64,000 bases of DNA from Pseudophaeobacter sp. EL27 (lineage in GTDB: Bacteria > Pseudomonadota > Alphaproteobacteria > Rhodobacterales > Rhodobacteraceae), in NCBI RefSeq assembly GCF_900313025.1, contig NZ_OMPQ01000008.1:632092-696091 (forward strand), read 5' to 3'. The position numbers were made by a program, and so were the translations under genes. The stretch's first letter is position 1; the number at the start of each line of letters is the position of its first letter. The notes beneath the pieces are model-generated. The model saw nothing but the letters and a program-made list of their open reading frames with translations. It searched no databases and was not told the origin of the DNA. This document shows positions 36,023 to 45,025 of the stretch, piece after piece.

Positions 36023-37051
36023 ATGAACGACGCATCCCAAACTCCACGCGCGCCAGCCAAGCCTATCACCCTCGGCTTCCTGATCTTCCCCGGATTTCCC
36101 ATGGCCTGCCTCACTTCGGCTATTGAGCCACTACGAGCGGCCAATGAAATCTCCGGCGAACAGGCCTTTCGCTGGCAAATTCTGGCAGAGGGCACGGGCC
36201 CCATTGCTTCTTCAGCCGGTGTCAGTTTTGCACCTGATATGCGGCTTTCTGAGGCCACAGAGCTGGACCATGTGTTTTTTGTCGCCAGCCCGGACGGCAG
36301 CTTTGACGACCCGGCCAAGGCCAATGCAGCGCTCCAGCGACATCTGCGCCGGGGGGGCAAGGTTGGCGCCTTTAGTGGCGGAATTTTTCCTCTGGCACGC
36401 AGCGGTGTCATGGCCAAACAGCCCATGTCGGTGCATTGGTGCTACGAGGCTGCCTTTCAGGCTGAGTTCCCGCAGATCGAAATCCTGCAAACGGTCATGA
36501 GCGATGAAGGAAGCTGTCAGACAGCCTCTGGTGCGGCGGCAGTGTTTGATCTGATGCTCAACCATATCGAGGCCCGTCTTGGCGCGGCGATAACCACCGA
36601 GACCGCCTGTTGGTTTCAGCATCCCTTTGTGCGCGGTGCCTCGGTGCCGCAAAAACTGCCAGCCCTGGGCAATGCCGTCAGCAATGACATGCTGCCCGCC
36701 AAGGTCGCTCAGGCCATCGAGATCTTTGCACAGAATATCGAAACGCCGATCCAGATCAGTGTTGTGGCCGAGGCGCTTCATATGTCATCGCGCAGCCTGG
36801 AACGCAGCTTTAAGCGGGCAACAGGCCAAAGCCCGCTGAAATACTACCGGCAAATGCGGATGAAAGAGGCGCGGCAATTGGTGCTTTATGGTCAGGAATC
36901 GGTGACCAGCATTGGCTATATGGTCGGCTATAGCTCGCCCGCCGCTTTTCAACGTCACTACCGCGAGACCTTTGGCATCAGCCCACATAAGGAACGTCAG
37001 GCCAAGACCTCGCTTCGGGTCATCGACGACAGTGTCTTGCCGTCGATGTGA
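36023..37051 (+). CDS. GlxA-family (AraC-type) transcriptional regulator
   Basis: A 342-residue protein. Residues about 15-190 form a DJ-1/PfpI-like amidotransferase-type sensor (LGFLIFPGFPMACLTSAIEPLRAANEISG; GGKVGAFSGGIFPLARSG; no nucleophilic Cys at the elbow). Residues about 235-325 are an AraC DNA-binding domain (SVVAEALHMSSRSLERSFKRATGQSPLKYYRQMRMKEARQL; TSIGYMVGYSSPAAFQRHYRETFGISP). This architecture is shared with GbdR, SouR and CdhR, which sense glycine betaine/dimethylglycine, sarcosine and carnitine. It sits directly after the LysR gene and converges on the sox-like operon. Confidence 0.93.
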   Translation: MNDASQTPRAPAKPITLGFLIFPGFPMACLTSAIEPLRAANEISGEQAFRWQILAEGTGPIASSAGVSFAPDMRLSEATELDHVFFVASPDGSFDDPAKANAALQRHLRRGGKVGAFSGGIFPLARSGVMAKQPMSVHWCYEAAFQAEFPQIEILQTVMSDEGSCQTASGAAAVFDLMLNHIEARLGAAITTETACWFQHPFVRGASVPQKLPALGNAVSNDMLPAKVAQAIEIFAQNIETPIQISVVAEALHMSSRSLERSFKRATGQSPLKYYRQMRMKEARQLVLYGQESVTSIGYMVGYSSPAAFQRHYRETFGISPHKERQAKTSLRVIDDSVLPSM

Positions 37052-37085
37052 GGCTTTATCGGCGCTTTACAGCGCCGATAAAGCC
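37052..37085. terminator. perfect hairpin between convergent regulator and soxG genes
   Basis: Arms of 14 bases, GGCTTTATCGGCGC (37052-37065) and its exact complement (37072-37085), around a 6-base loop. It starts one base after the GlxA-type stop. The stop codon of the converging soxG-like gene (37067-37069) lies in the loop and its last codons form one arm. No T-run. Confidence 0.7.
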
Positions 37086-37633
37086 GCCCCAACCAAGGCG
37101 TGATGCAGCGAGGCCGCAGAAGAACGCGGCCCCAATATTGCCACGGCCTGCCCGGGGTCTAGGCACCAGATAAAACAGCCCAGATGCTCAAGACGCACAC
37201 GGCGCGCATCGCCAAGCGCCATGCTGGTCAGATCGGCGTTACACAACCGCTCCACCACGGCCTTTAATCCAGGGCCTGACAGATCAAAGCGACACCAGCC
37301 GTCTGTCTGTTCGCTGACCGACCCCGCATCGCCCACGGCAGTTTTCAGCGCTGCTGCGAGATCTTCGTGGCTGGCCTGGGGCGCCGAGATCATCCATTGA
37401 TCCGCCCCCATCCAGAACCCCGAATGGGGGTCTGCCAAATGCCCCTGCCCGGCCGCGGGTAAATCAAAACCCAGATGGGCCTTTGCCAACTCGGCGCATT
37501 GGGCCTCTGCGCCCTGCCGCGCCGCAAGGCTGGCGAGGGCAAAATCGGGGCGCTCTGCAATTTCCAAACCGTCAAATTGATCAATCTGGGGCTTGTCCGC
37601 GCCAAGGGCGGTGGTGGGTTTCAATTTATGCAC
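37067..37633 (-). CDS. soxG: sarcosine-oxidase-like gamma subunit
   Basis: A 188-residue SoxG-like subunit: SGFWMGADQWMIS, GWCRFDLSGPGLKAVVERLCNADL and GDARRVRLEHLGCFIWCLDPGQAVAILGPRSSAASLHHAL. In the heterotetramer gamma packs on alpha and has no cofactor. The start is GTG 37633, set by GGGGAG at 7 bases and overlapping the alpha-subunit stop by 8 bases. The longer open frame to 37849 lies inside the alpha gene and is rejected. The 3' end forms part of a terminator-like hairpin. Divergent enough that subunit identity rests partly on gene order. Confidence 0.8.
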   Translation of the reverse strand: MHKLKPTTALGADKPQIDQFDGLEIAERPDFALASLAARQGAEAQCAELAKAHLGFDLPAAGQGHLADPHSGFWMGADQWMISAPQASHEDLAAALKTAVGDAGSVSEQTDGWCRFDLSGPGLKAVVERLCNADLTSMALGDARRVRLEHLGCFIWCLDPGQAVAILGPRSSAASLHHALVGAALSAL

Positions 37634-40583
37634 GAAGACGCTCCCCTTCCGGATCGATGAAATGCGCCGAGACCACTTCGACCTCGACAGTGCTGCCCTC
37701 CAGCGGGTTGGCGGCGCGCAGCACCTCGCCCAGACGATTGGCGCCGTCCTTGAGGAAGCCAATGCCGATAGAACAGCCCAGATTGGGTGAGAAACAGGCC
37801 GAAGTGATATAGCCTTGATCGGTACTGGCGCTGATCTCGCCGCTAGCATTCATCAGATGCGCTCCGGCGGTGACAGGCTCGGTAGCCGAGACGGGTTTAA
37901 AGCCAACCAGGCGCAGACCGCTTTCATCACTCAATCCTTCGCGTTCGCTCAGAGTATTGCCGATGCAGTCCTTTTTCTTGCTGACCATGCGCCCCAGACC
38001 AAGGTTGAGCGCCGTGGTGGTGCCATTGAGCTCATTGCCTGCAGCATGACCTTTTTCAATCCGCATCACGCCCAGGGCTTCGGTGCCGTAAGGCGTGACT
38101 TCGAACTCTTCTCCGGCCTCCATCAAGGCGCGTACCAAGGCATCGCCATAGCGGGTTGGCACTGCGATTTCATAGGCCAACTCGCCCGAGAAGGAGATCC
38201 GGAACAGCCGCGCCCGCAGCCCGCCACAGACGGTGATTTCACCGCAGGCCATGAAGGGGAAGCCCTCGTTCGAGATGTCTACATCGGCATCAACGACTTT
38301 TTCCAACAGCTTGCGCGCATTGGGACCGGCCACGGCATATTGCGCCCAGGCCTCGGTGGTGGAGATCAGCTGCACGTCCAGATCGGGGAACAGGCACTGA
38401 CGGGCGAACTCCATATTGCGATAGGCCAGCACCGCATTGGCGGTGGTGGTGGTGACGACAAAGTGATCCTCGGCCAGACGCGCGGCGGTGCCATCGTCAT
38501 AGGCAATGCCATCTTCGCGCAGCATCAAGCCATAGCGCACCTTGCCCACCGGTAATTTGGCAAAGGCATTGGCGTAGACTTTGTTGAGGAAAGTTGCTGC
38601 GTCTTTGCCCTGCACGTCGATCTTGCCCAGGGTGGTCACATCGCAGACCCCCACCGATTTACGGGTCTGCAGCACTTCGCGGTCCACAGATTGGCGCCAA
38701 TGGGTTTCACCCTGGCGCGGGAACCACTGCGCCCGCAGCCAGTCCCCCACTTCGGTAAAAACCGCGCCCTGTTCTTCGGCCCAGTGGTGCGAGGGCGTCT
38801 TGCGGGTGGGGTGGAAGTGCTTGCCGGTGGCGCGGCCTGCCATGGTGCCCATGGGCACAGGTGTGTAGGGCGGGCGGAAAATGGTGGTGCCGGTTTCGGG
38901 GATGGATTTGCCGGTGAGCTCGGCCATCACTGCAAGACCGAGCATATTGGAGGTCTTACCCTGATCGGTGGCCATGCCAAGCGTGGTATAGCGTTTCAGG
39001 TGTTCGACCGAGACAAAGTTCTCCTGATGCGCCAGCTTCACATCCTTGACGGTCACATCGTTCTGCAGATCGACCCAGGCGCGTGATTTGCCACCCTGCA
39101 CGTGCCAAAACGGCTTTAGTGCAATCGGGGCATCCTCGGCCTGTGGCACATCAATCGCCGAGGCAGAGATGCCAAGATCGTCAAGCGCCGCAATGGCGCC
39201 GGTGGCGCCGCCCGCCAGGGCCCGCGCGGTTGAGAGCTGACCATTGGCGGCGCCTGCAACCGTCATGCCACTTGGCAGGTCGGGTCCGGGCACAAAAGCC
39301 GCGAGCTCGGCATTCCACTGCGGGCGTCCACGCTGATGGCAGGTGAGATGCAGATTGGGGTTCCAGCCACCAGAAACTGCCAGAGCACCGCATTTAATCT
39401 TGCGGGTCTGACCATTGGCGAGGCGCACGGTGACAGATGTGAGTCCCAGACGACCTTCGGTGCCAATCACCTCTGCCCCTGCCAAGAGCTCAGCCCCCAC
39501 AACCGCAGGCGCATCCGCGCGCACATCGATGACAGCCGGGACTTTGACGCCCCTGGCGATCAGATCGGCGGCGGTGCGATGGCCATCGTCATTATTGGTG
39601 AAAATCGCGATCTCCTGCGCCGGCGCGGCAGCCCAACGGTTCACATAGGACCGTACTGCCGAGGCCAACATAACCCCCGGGCGATCGTTGTCGGCAAAGG
39701 CAATCGGGCGCTCCATCGCACCCGCGCAGAGCATCGCCTTACGCGAATAGATCCGCCACAGGATCTGACGGGGCTTGTCAGCAATGGCTTGCGGCAGGTG
39801 ATCCTGCACGCGCTCAACCGCGCCGTAGATACCATGATCAAAAGCGCCAATAACAGTTGTACGGGTCATCAGACGCACGTTATCGAGGCTGGCCAGTTCC
39901 GCCAGGGCTTCAGCCGCCCAGTCAGACCCGGATGCATCGCCCAGCGCCAGGGTCTCAGCATTGAGACGCCCGCCCATACGGAAATCCTCATCTGCGAGGA
40001 TCACGCGCGCGCCGGAACGACCCGCCGTCAATGCAGCAGCCAATCCTGTAGGGCCAGCGCCAATGATCAGCAGATCGCAGTGCAAGAAGCCCTTGTCGTA
40101 GAGATCGGGATCTTCCTCAAATGAAATACTGCCAAGGCCGGCGGCCTTGCGGATGATTGGCTCATAGACCTTTTCCCAAAAGGGTTTTGGCCACATGAAG
40201 GTCTTGTAATAGAACCCCGCCGTCAGGAAGTTGCTGAAGCGGTCGTTCACCGCCATGGCGTCAAACCGCAGCGACGGCCAGGCGTTCTGGGCACTGGCCT
40301 CAAGCCCCTCAAACAGCTCGGCCACTGTGGCGCGGGTGTTGGGCTCCTGCCGGTTGCCTTGACGCAGCTCGACCAGCGCGTTGGGCTCTTCCGACCCAGC
40401 CGTCAGCACGCCGCGGGGGCGGTGGTATTTGAAGGAGCGGCCCATCAGGCGCTCGCCATTGGCCAGCAGCGCCGAGGCCAGGGTATCGCCCTCATAGCCC
40501 TTGAAACTGCGGCCATCAAAGCGGAAGCTCAGTTCCTTGGCGCGGTTGATCTGGCCGCCTGCCAGTCGGTTGATCTGGTTCAT
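37626..40583 (-). CDS. soxA: sarcosine-oxidase-like alpha subunit
   Basis: A 985-residue protein of the usual SoxA length. An N-terminal 2Fe-2S-like fold without cysteines (FRFDGRSFKGYEGDTLASALLANG) is followed by a Rossmann domain IIGAGPTGLAAALTAG (175-180 core) for NAD. A C-terminal aminomethyltransferase-like folate domain (about 580-985) has VCDVTTLGKIDVQGKDAATFLNKV and RISFSGELAYEIAVP. In true sarcosine oxidase the imine is passed to tetrahydrofolate as 5,10-methylene-THF. Overlaps the delta stop as ATGA. Folate chemistry appears retained, suggesting release of a one-carbon unit from an N-methyl group. Confidence 0.92.
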   Translation of the reverse strand: MNQINRLAGGQINRAKELSFRFDGRSFKGYEGDTLASALLANGERLMGRSFKYHRPRGVLTAGSEEPNALVELRQGNRQEPNTRATVAELFEGLEASAQNAWPSLRFDAMAVNDRFSNFLTAGFYYKTFMWPKPFWEKVYEPIIRKAAGLGSISFEEDPDLYDKGFLHCDLLIIGAGPTGLAAALTAGRSGARVILADEDFRMGGRLNAETLALGDASGSDWAAEALAELASLDNVRLMTRTTVIGAFDHGIYGAVERVQDHLPQAIADKPRQILWRIYSRKAMLCAGAMERPIAFADNDRPGVMLASAVRSYVNRWAAAPAQEIAIFTNNDDGHRTAADLIARGVKVPAVIDVRADAPAVVGAELLAGAEVIGTEGRLGLTSVTVRLANGQTRKIKCGALAVSGGWNPNLHLTCHQRGRPQWNAELAAFVPGPDLPSGMTVAGAANGQLSTARALAGGATGAIAALDDLGISASAIDVPQAEDAPIALKPFWHVQGGKSRAWVDLQNDVTVKDVKLAHQENFVSVEHLKRYTTLGMATDQGKTSNMLGLAVMAELTGKSIPETGTTIFRPPYTPVPMGTMAGRATGKHFHPTRKTPSHHWAEEQGAVFTEVGDWLRAQWFPRQGETHWRQSVDREVLQTRKSVGVCDVTTLGKIDVQGKDAATFLNKVYANAFAKLPVGKVRYGLMLREDGIAYDDGTAARLAEDHFVVTTTTANAVLAYRNMEFARQCLFPDLDVQLISTTEAWAQYAVAGPNARKLLEKVVDADVDISNEGFPFMACGEITVCGGLRARLFRISFSGELAYEIAVPTRYGDALVRALMEAGEEFEVTPYGTEALGVMRIEKGHAAGNELNGTTTALNLGLGRMVSKKKDCIGNTLSEREGLSDESGLRLVGFKPVSATEPVTAGAHLMNASGEISASTDQGYITSACFSPNLGCSIGIGFLKDGANRLGEVLRAANPLEGSTVEVEVVSAHFIDPEGERLRA

Positions 40584-40867
40584 TTGCTGCGCCCTCGCGC
40601 TCGGGCCACATCGCGGGCCAGTTCCACCTTGGTGATTTCATGGGTCAGAGTATTGCGGGTCACCACCAGCCAGGAACGATCCCCAGTCTCGTGGAACCAC
40701 AACTCGCGGTGCTCACCTGCCGGGTTGTCACGCAGGTAAAGATAGTCGTGAAACGCCTCTTGCGCGTTCTCGGCCTGCCAATCAGGACGGTCGATCAGGC
40801 TGGCGTCGCCCAGATAGGTGAATTCCTGTGCGTCACGCAGACCCAACAGGGGATGGTCGATCATCAT
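40580..40867 (-). CDS. soxD: sarcosine-oxidase-like delta subunit lacking zinc cysteines
   Basis: A 95-residue SoxD homologue aligned end to end: EFTYLGDA, DYLYLRDNPAGEHRELWFHETGDRSWLVVTRNTLTHEI. In typical SoxD a zinc sits between two Cys of an N-terminal CPxC, a His and a third Cys (HAAGCRxW). Here CPxC reads HPLL and HAAGC reads HETGD; only the His is kept. All three cysteines are gone, so no standard zinc site can form. Flanked by soxB (23-base gap) and soxA (ATGA overlap), the order of genuine sox operons, so it is a diverged subunit, not a stray gene. Confidence 0.88.
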   Translation of the reverse strand: MMIDHPLLGLRDAQEFTYLGDASLIDRPDWQAENAQEAFHDYLYLRDNPAGEHRELWFHETGDRSWLVVTRNTLTHEITKVELARDVARARGRSK

Positions 40868-40890
40868 CGCTCAATATCCTTCTTTGCGGG

Positions 40891-42141
40891 TCAATGCAGG
40901 TTGGGTTGGGCGCCCTGGCCCTTTTCATCGATCATGTGACCGCTGCGGAACCGGTCCAGACGATAGGCGCGGGCCACCTCATGCGGGGTGTCCGTCGCCA
41001 TCAGATGCGCAAAACACAGGCCCGAAGCGGGCGTTGCCTTGAAACCGCCGTAGCACCAGCCGCCGTTGAAATAGAGGCCGTCGATGGGCGTTCGGTCGAT
41101 AAAGGGAGAGCCATCCATCGACATATCCATGATGCCGCCCCAGCTGCGCAGCAGGCGCACCCGGCCCAGCGCCGGGATCAGCGAGATGCCGCTTTCCAGA
41201 ACATCCTCGACCACCGGCAGATTGCCGCGCTGAGCGTAGGTATTGTACATGTCGATATCGCCGCCAAAGACCAATCCGCCCTTGTCCGACTGGCTGCAAT
41301 AGAAATGGCCAGCACCATAGGTAATGACGCCCGGGATCACCGGCTTCAGCCCTTCCGAGACAAAGGCCTGCAACACGTGGCTTTCCAATGGCAGGCGCAG
41401 TCCCGCCTTTTGCATCACCCGGCTGGAGGAGCCGGCAACGGCAACGCCAACCTTACCCGCGCCAATAAAGCCGCGGGTGGTTTCCACCCCTAGGCATTTG
41501 CCACTCTCGATCTTGAAGCCGGTGACTTCGCAATTCTGGATGATGTCGACACCGCGCCGGTCAGCGCCACGCGCATAGCCCCAGGCCACCGCATCGTGGC
41601 GCACGGTGCCACCACGACGGTGCAGCAGGCCACCTTTGATCGGGAAACGCGCATTTTCAAAATTGAGGAAAGGGTACAACTCCCGCACCCCATCGGTATC
41701 GAGCAGCTCGGCATCATCCCCAGCGAGGATCATCGCATTGCCCCGGCGCCGCGCCGCATCGCGTTGTGCATCCGTGTGTACCAGGTTCAGAATGCCCCGC
41801 TGCGAGACCATGGCATTGTAGTTCAGATCCTGTTCCAGATCCTCCCACATGCGCAGGCTGAGATTGTAGAAAGACTGATTGCCATCCAGCAGATAATTGG
41901 AACGCACAATGGTGGTGTTGCGCCCCACATTGCCGCCACCGATCCAGCCTTTTTCCAGCACCGCCACCCGGGCTGTCTGATAGCGCGAGGCCAGGTAATA
42001 GGCCGTTGCCAGACCATGACCACCACCGCCAACGATGACAATATCGTAATGCCCCTTGGGTTCTGGATCGCGCCAGGCTGGCTTCCAGCCCTTGTGCCCG
42101 CTCAGGGCTTCCTTGATGATTCTCAGTCCGGAATAGGCCAT
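40891..42141 (-). CDS. soxB: sarcosine-oxidase-like beta subunit
   Basis: A 416-residue FAD/FMN oxidoreductase of the DAO family. The FAD-binding VIVGGGGHGLATAYYLA lies near residues 36-51, the covalent-FMN His182 in TVRHDAVAWGYARGA, and the active-site region NGGWCYGGFKATPASG with the conserved Lys near the C-terminus. Overall it aligns with SoxB of heterotetrameric sarcosine oxidase. ATG 42141 has GAGGG upstream at 4 bases. The in-frame extension to 42336 encodes a hydrophobic stretch atypical of the family and is treated as leader DNA. The enzyme oxidises an N-methyl or secondary amine; the exact substrate is open. Confidence 0.92.
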   Translation of the reverse strand: MAYSGLRIIKEALSGHKGWKPAWRDPEPKGHYDIVIVGGGGHGLATAYYLASRYQTARVAVLEKGWIGGGNVGRNTTIVRSNYLLDGNQSFYNLSLRMWEDLEQDLNYNAMVSQRGILNLVHTDAQRDAARRRGNAMILAGDDAELLDTDGVRELYPFLNFENARFPIKGGLLHRRGGTVRHDAVAWGYARGADRRGVDIIQNCEVTGFKIESGKCLGVETTRGFIGAGKVGVAVAGSSSRVMQKAGLRLPLESHVLQAFVSEGLKPVIPGVITYGAGHFYCSQSDKGGLVFGGDIDMYNTYAQRGNLPVVEDVLESGISLIPALGRVRLLRSWGGIMDMSMDGSPFIDRTPIDGLYFNGGWCYGGFKATPASGLCFAHLMATDTPHEVARAYRLDRFRSGHMIDEKGQGAQPNLH

Positions 42142-42312
42142 AGCACCCTCATTAATAGCGCCCATAGAAAAGCAGCTCAGCAAAGCAGGAACTGCGCCGC
42201 TTTTGGACAAAAACACCACCAAAACCGACAGGCTGCCGAGACAGGCCACCAAACCCCAAAGCACAACAGAGTTGGGTAAACGCACAAATTTCCCAAACAG
42301 CACCCGCAGCGC

Positions 42313-42331
42313 ATATTTTTTAAACAAATAT
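42313..42331. promoter_or_regulatory. AT-rich inverted repeat between soxB and the BMP gene
   Basis: ATATTT, a 7-base spacer, AAATAT, in the 298-base divergent promoter region. The rest of the region is AT-richer than the genes but shows no other structure I would defend. It may be an operator or simply an AT-rich promoter segment. Confidence 0.3.
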
Positions 42332-42439
42332 CCCAAGAGCTTGTGAGAAACAGGAAAGTATTCTTGCCATGGCCGGTGGATATTTTTACCCTTTGGTCAG
42401 GATCCGCAAAGGATCGGCATTTCCACAGGGGGACTTTCA

Positions 42440-43465
42440 ATGACCAAATCCGTTTTGGGCGCACCGACGCGCCGTCAATTCCTTGGAACCAGCGCCGCTG
42501 CTGCTCTGACAGTGGGCCTGGGCCTGTCCCCAGCACGGCTATTGGCTGCCGAGCCGATCAAAGTGGCCGGCATCTATACGGTTCCGGTCGAGCAGCAATG
42601 GGTCAGCCGTATCCATGTCGCCGCTCTGGCCGCGCAGGACCGGGGCGATATCAGCTACACCTATTCTGAGAACACCTCGAACTCGGACTATTCCCGCGTC
42701 ATGCGCGAATATGCCGAAAGCGGCTATAAGATGATCATCGGTGAAATCTTTGGCGTCGAGGCCGAGGCCCGCGAAGTCATGGCAGACTATCCCGATGTTG
42801 CCTTCCTGATGGGCTCCTCCTTCAAGGAAGACGCCGCCGTGCCGAACCTGTCGGTCTTTGACAACTACATCCAGGACGCCGCCTATCTGTCCGGCATCAT
42901 TGCCGGTGCCATGTCCAAATCCGGCAACATCGGCATGGTTGGTGGTTTCCCCATTCCCGAGGTCAACCGCTTAATGCATGCCTTCATGGCCGGCGCTAAA
43001 GAGATGAATCCGGACATGAAGTTCCAGGTCTCCTTTATCGGCTCCTGGTTTGACCCGCCCAAGGCCAAGGAAACCGCCTTTGCCATGGCCGAAAACGGCG
43101 CCGATATTCTCTATGCCGAACGCTTTGGCGTCTCGGATGCGGCCAAGGAAAAGGGTCTACTGGCCATTGGCAATGTGATCGATACCCAATCTGACTACCC
43201 CGACACGGTTGTGGCCTCGGCGATTTGGCATTTTGAACCAACGCTGGATGCCGCCATTGCTGCGGTGCAGGCTGGCAGCTTCACCGCCAAGGACTACGGC
43301 ACCTATTCCTTCATGAAGGAGGGTGGCTGCTCGCTGGCGCCCTATGGCACCTTTGAGGGCAAGATCCCGCAGGCGGCGCTTGATCTGGTGGCCCAGCGCA
43401 CTGCAGCGATCAAGGATGGCTCCTATACGGTTGCCATCAACGACGAAGAGCCCAAATCCTCTTGA
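42440..43465 (+). CDS. BMP-family ABC transporter substrate-binding protein
   Basis: A 341-residue periplasmic binding protein of the basic membrane protein (BMP/Med) family, exported by TAT (TRRQFLGTSAAAALTVG). It contains KVAGIYTVPVEQQWVSRIHVAAL, YSRVMREYAESGYKMIIGEIFG, SGIIAGAMSKSGNIGMVGGFPIPEVNRLMHAFMAGAKEMNP and GADILYAE. BMP proteins bind nucleosides or purine-type bases. Followed by an ATPase, two permeases and a cytosine-deaminase-like enzyme, so a nucleobase or nucleoside ligand is likely. An AGGGGGA ribosome site lies 7 bases before ATG. Confidence 0.93.
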   Translation: MTKSVLGAPTRRQFLGTSAAAALTVGLGLSPARLLAAEPIKVAGIYTVPVEQQWVSRIHVAALAAQDRGDISYTYSENTSNSDYSRVMREYAESGYKMIIGEIFGVEAEAREVMADYPDVAFLMGSSFKEDAAVPNLSVFDNYIQDAAYLSGIIAGAMSKSGNIGMVGGFPIPEVNRLMHAFMAGAKEMNPDMKFQVSFIGSWFDPPKAKETAFAMAENGADILYAERFGVSDAAKEKGLLAIGNVIDTQSDYPDTVVASAIWHFEPTLDAAIAAVQAGSFTAKDYGTYSFMKEGGCSLAPYGTFEGKIPQAALDLVAQRTAAIKDGSYTVAINDEEPKSS

Positions 43466-43480
43466 TCCGGGTCTGATCGC

Positions 43481-45025
43481 ATGAGCACAAAAACAGAGGC
43501 GCAGGTTGTCCTGCGCCTTCAGGGCATCACCAAACGCTTTGGCCCGGTGACGGCCAATGAGGACGTGAGCTTTGACCTGCATCGCGGTGAAGTCATCGCT
43601 TTGTTGGGTGAAAATGGCGCCGGTAAGACCACACTGATGAATATCCTCTTCGGCCAATATACCACCGATGCCGGCGCGGTTGAACTGTTTGGCCAGCCCC
43701 TGCCGCCCGGTGCGCCCCGCGCCGCATTGGATGCTGGCGTTGGCATGGTGCATCAGCATTTCACCCTGGCCGACAATCTGACGGTCTGGGAGAATATCGT
43801 TTTGGGTGTTGATCACCTCTCAGGACTATCGCTAAAGCCCAGAGAGGTGAAATCCCGCATTCGCGCCCTGTCGGAGCGGTTTCATCTCAAGGTCGATCCA
43901 GGCGCCAAGGTTGGCCGCTTGACGGTGGGCGAGCGCCAGCGGGTCGAGATCCTCAAGGCGCTGTACCGCGACGCCAGAATTCTGATCCTGGATGAACCAA
44001 CAGCGGTGCTGACACCGCAAGAGGCCGAGGCGCTGTTTGCCACACTCGAGGAGGCCATCGCCACCGGGCTGTCGGTAATTTTCATCAGCCATAAACTGCA
44101 TGAGGTCATGGCAATTTCGCACCGGGTTCTGGTGCTGCGCCATGGCAAATTGGTGGCCGAACGCGCCACAGGCAGCACCAATCGCGAAGAACTGGCAGCG
44201 CTGATGGTTGGCGCCGAAGTCACCGCCCCCAGTATTGAGAGCGCAGCCCCCGGCGCTCCATTGCTGTCGTTGCGCGATGTCAGCACCCCCGATCAGGGCG
44301 CGGCACCGGGGTTAAAATCCCTGAATCTCGCCTTAGCAGCCGGCCAGATCACCGGGCTTGCCGGGGTCTCTGGCAATGGGCAAGCGGCCCTATCCGATCT
44401 GCTCTCCGGGCTGATCAGCCCTGCGAGCGGCGAGTTGGTTCTGGCCGGGCAGAAGGTCAACAACTGGTCCGCCCGCAGCGCCATTGCACAGGGCATCGCC
44501 CGCATTCCCGAAGACCGGCACAAGACCGGCACCATCGCTGATTTTGACCTCACCGAGAACGCCATACTGGAAACCTATGCCACCCGCTTCAGTCGCGGTG
44601 GCTGGATGGACTGGGCCCGAGCGCGCGCCTTTACCAAGGATCTGATCCAGACCTATGATGTGCGCTGCCCTGGTCCTGATATCCGCATTCGCCTGCTCTC
44701 GGGCGGCAATATGCAGAAACTCATTCTGGGGCGCGTGCTGGAAGAGGCACCTCAGATCATTCTGGCCAATCAGCCCGTTCGGGGCCTGGATATTGGCGCG
44801 GTGAACTACGTACATGGGGAACTGGCCAAGGCCCGCGATCGCGGTGCTGCCGTTTTGCTCATCTCTGAGGACCTGGACGAAATCATGCAATTGTCAGACG
44901 TGATCCACGTGATCTCGGAAGGCCGTCTCAGCCCGGGCTTTGCCCGTGGCAGCATGCGTCCCGAAGAGCTGGGCGGCTGGATGGCCGGCCATGGATTTGA
45001 CGCGGAGGCCCCTGATGCGGCTTGA
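43481..45025 (+). CDS. ABC transporter ATPase, double-domain sugar/nucleoside type
   Basis: A 514-residue protein with two ATPase modules. The first has Walker A GENGAGKTT (about 47-55), signature LTVGERQRVEI and Walker B ILILDEPTAVL. The second has degenerate Walker A SGNGQAALSD and signature LLSGGNMQKLILGR with LANQPVRGLDIGAV. This asymmetry is typical of carbohydrate/nucleoside importers (MglA/YufO-like). Cytoplasmic energy source for the adjacent permeases. The ribosome site before ATG 43481 is weak. The end overlaps the first permease gene. Confidence 0.94.
   Translation: MSTKTEAQVVLRLQGITKRFGPVTANEDVSFDLHRGEVIALLGENGAGKTTLMNILFGQYTTDAGAVELFGQPLPPGAPRAALDAGVGMVHQHFTLADNLTVWENIVLGVDHLSGLSLKPREVKSRIRALSERFHLKVDPGAKVGRLTVGERQRVEILKALYRDARILILDEPTAVLTPQEAEALFATLEEAIATGLSVIFISHKLHEVMAISHRVLVLRHGKLVAERATGSTNREELAALMVGAEVTAPSIESAAPGAPLLSLRDVSTPDQGAAPGLKSLNLALAAGQITGLAGVSGNGQAALSDLLSGLISPASGELVLAGQKVNNWSARSAIAQGIARIPEDRHKTGTIADFDLTENAILETYATRFSRGGWMDWARARAFTKDLIQTYDVRCPGPDIRIRLLSGGNMQKLILGRVLEEAPQIILANQPVRGLDIGAVNYVHGELAKARDRGAAVLLISEDLDEIMQLSDVIHVISEGRLSPGFARGSMRPEELGGWMAGHGFDAEAPDAA

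Noticed and set aside
42142..42336. In-frame hydrophobic N-terminal extension of the SoxB-like protein
   Set aside because: SoxB proteins start near MAYSGLRI; a GAGGG ribosome site precedes ATG 42141, and the extension lies in AT-richer promoter DNA.
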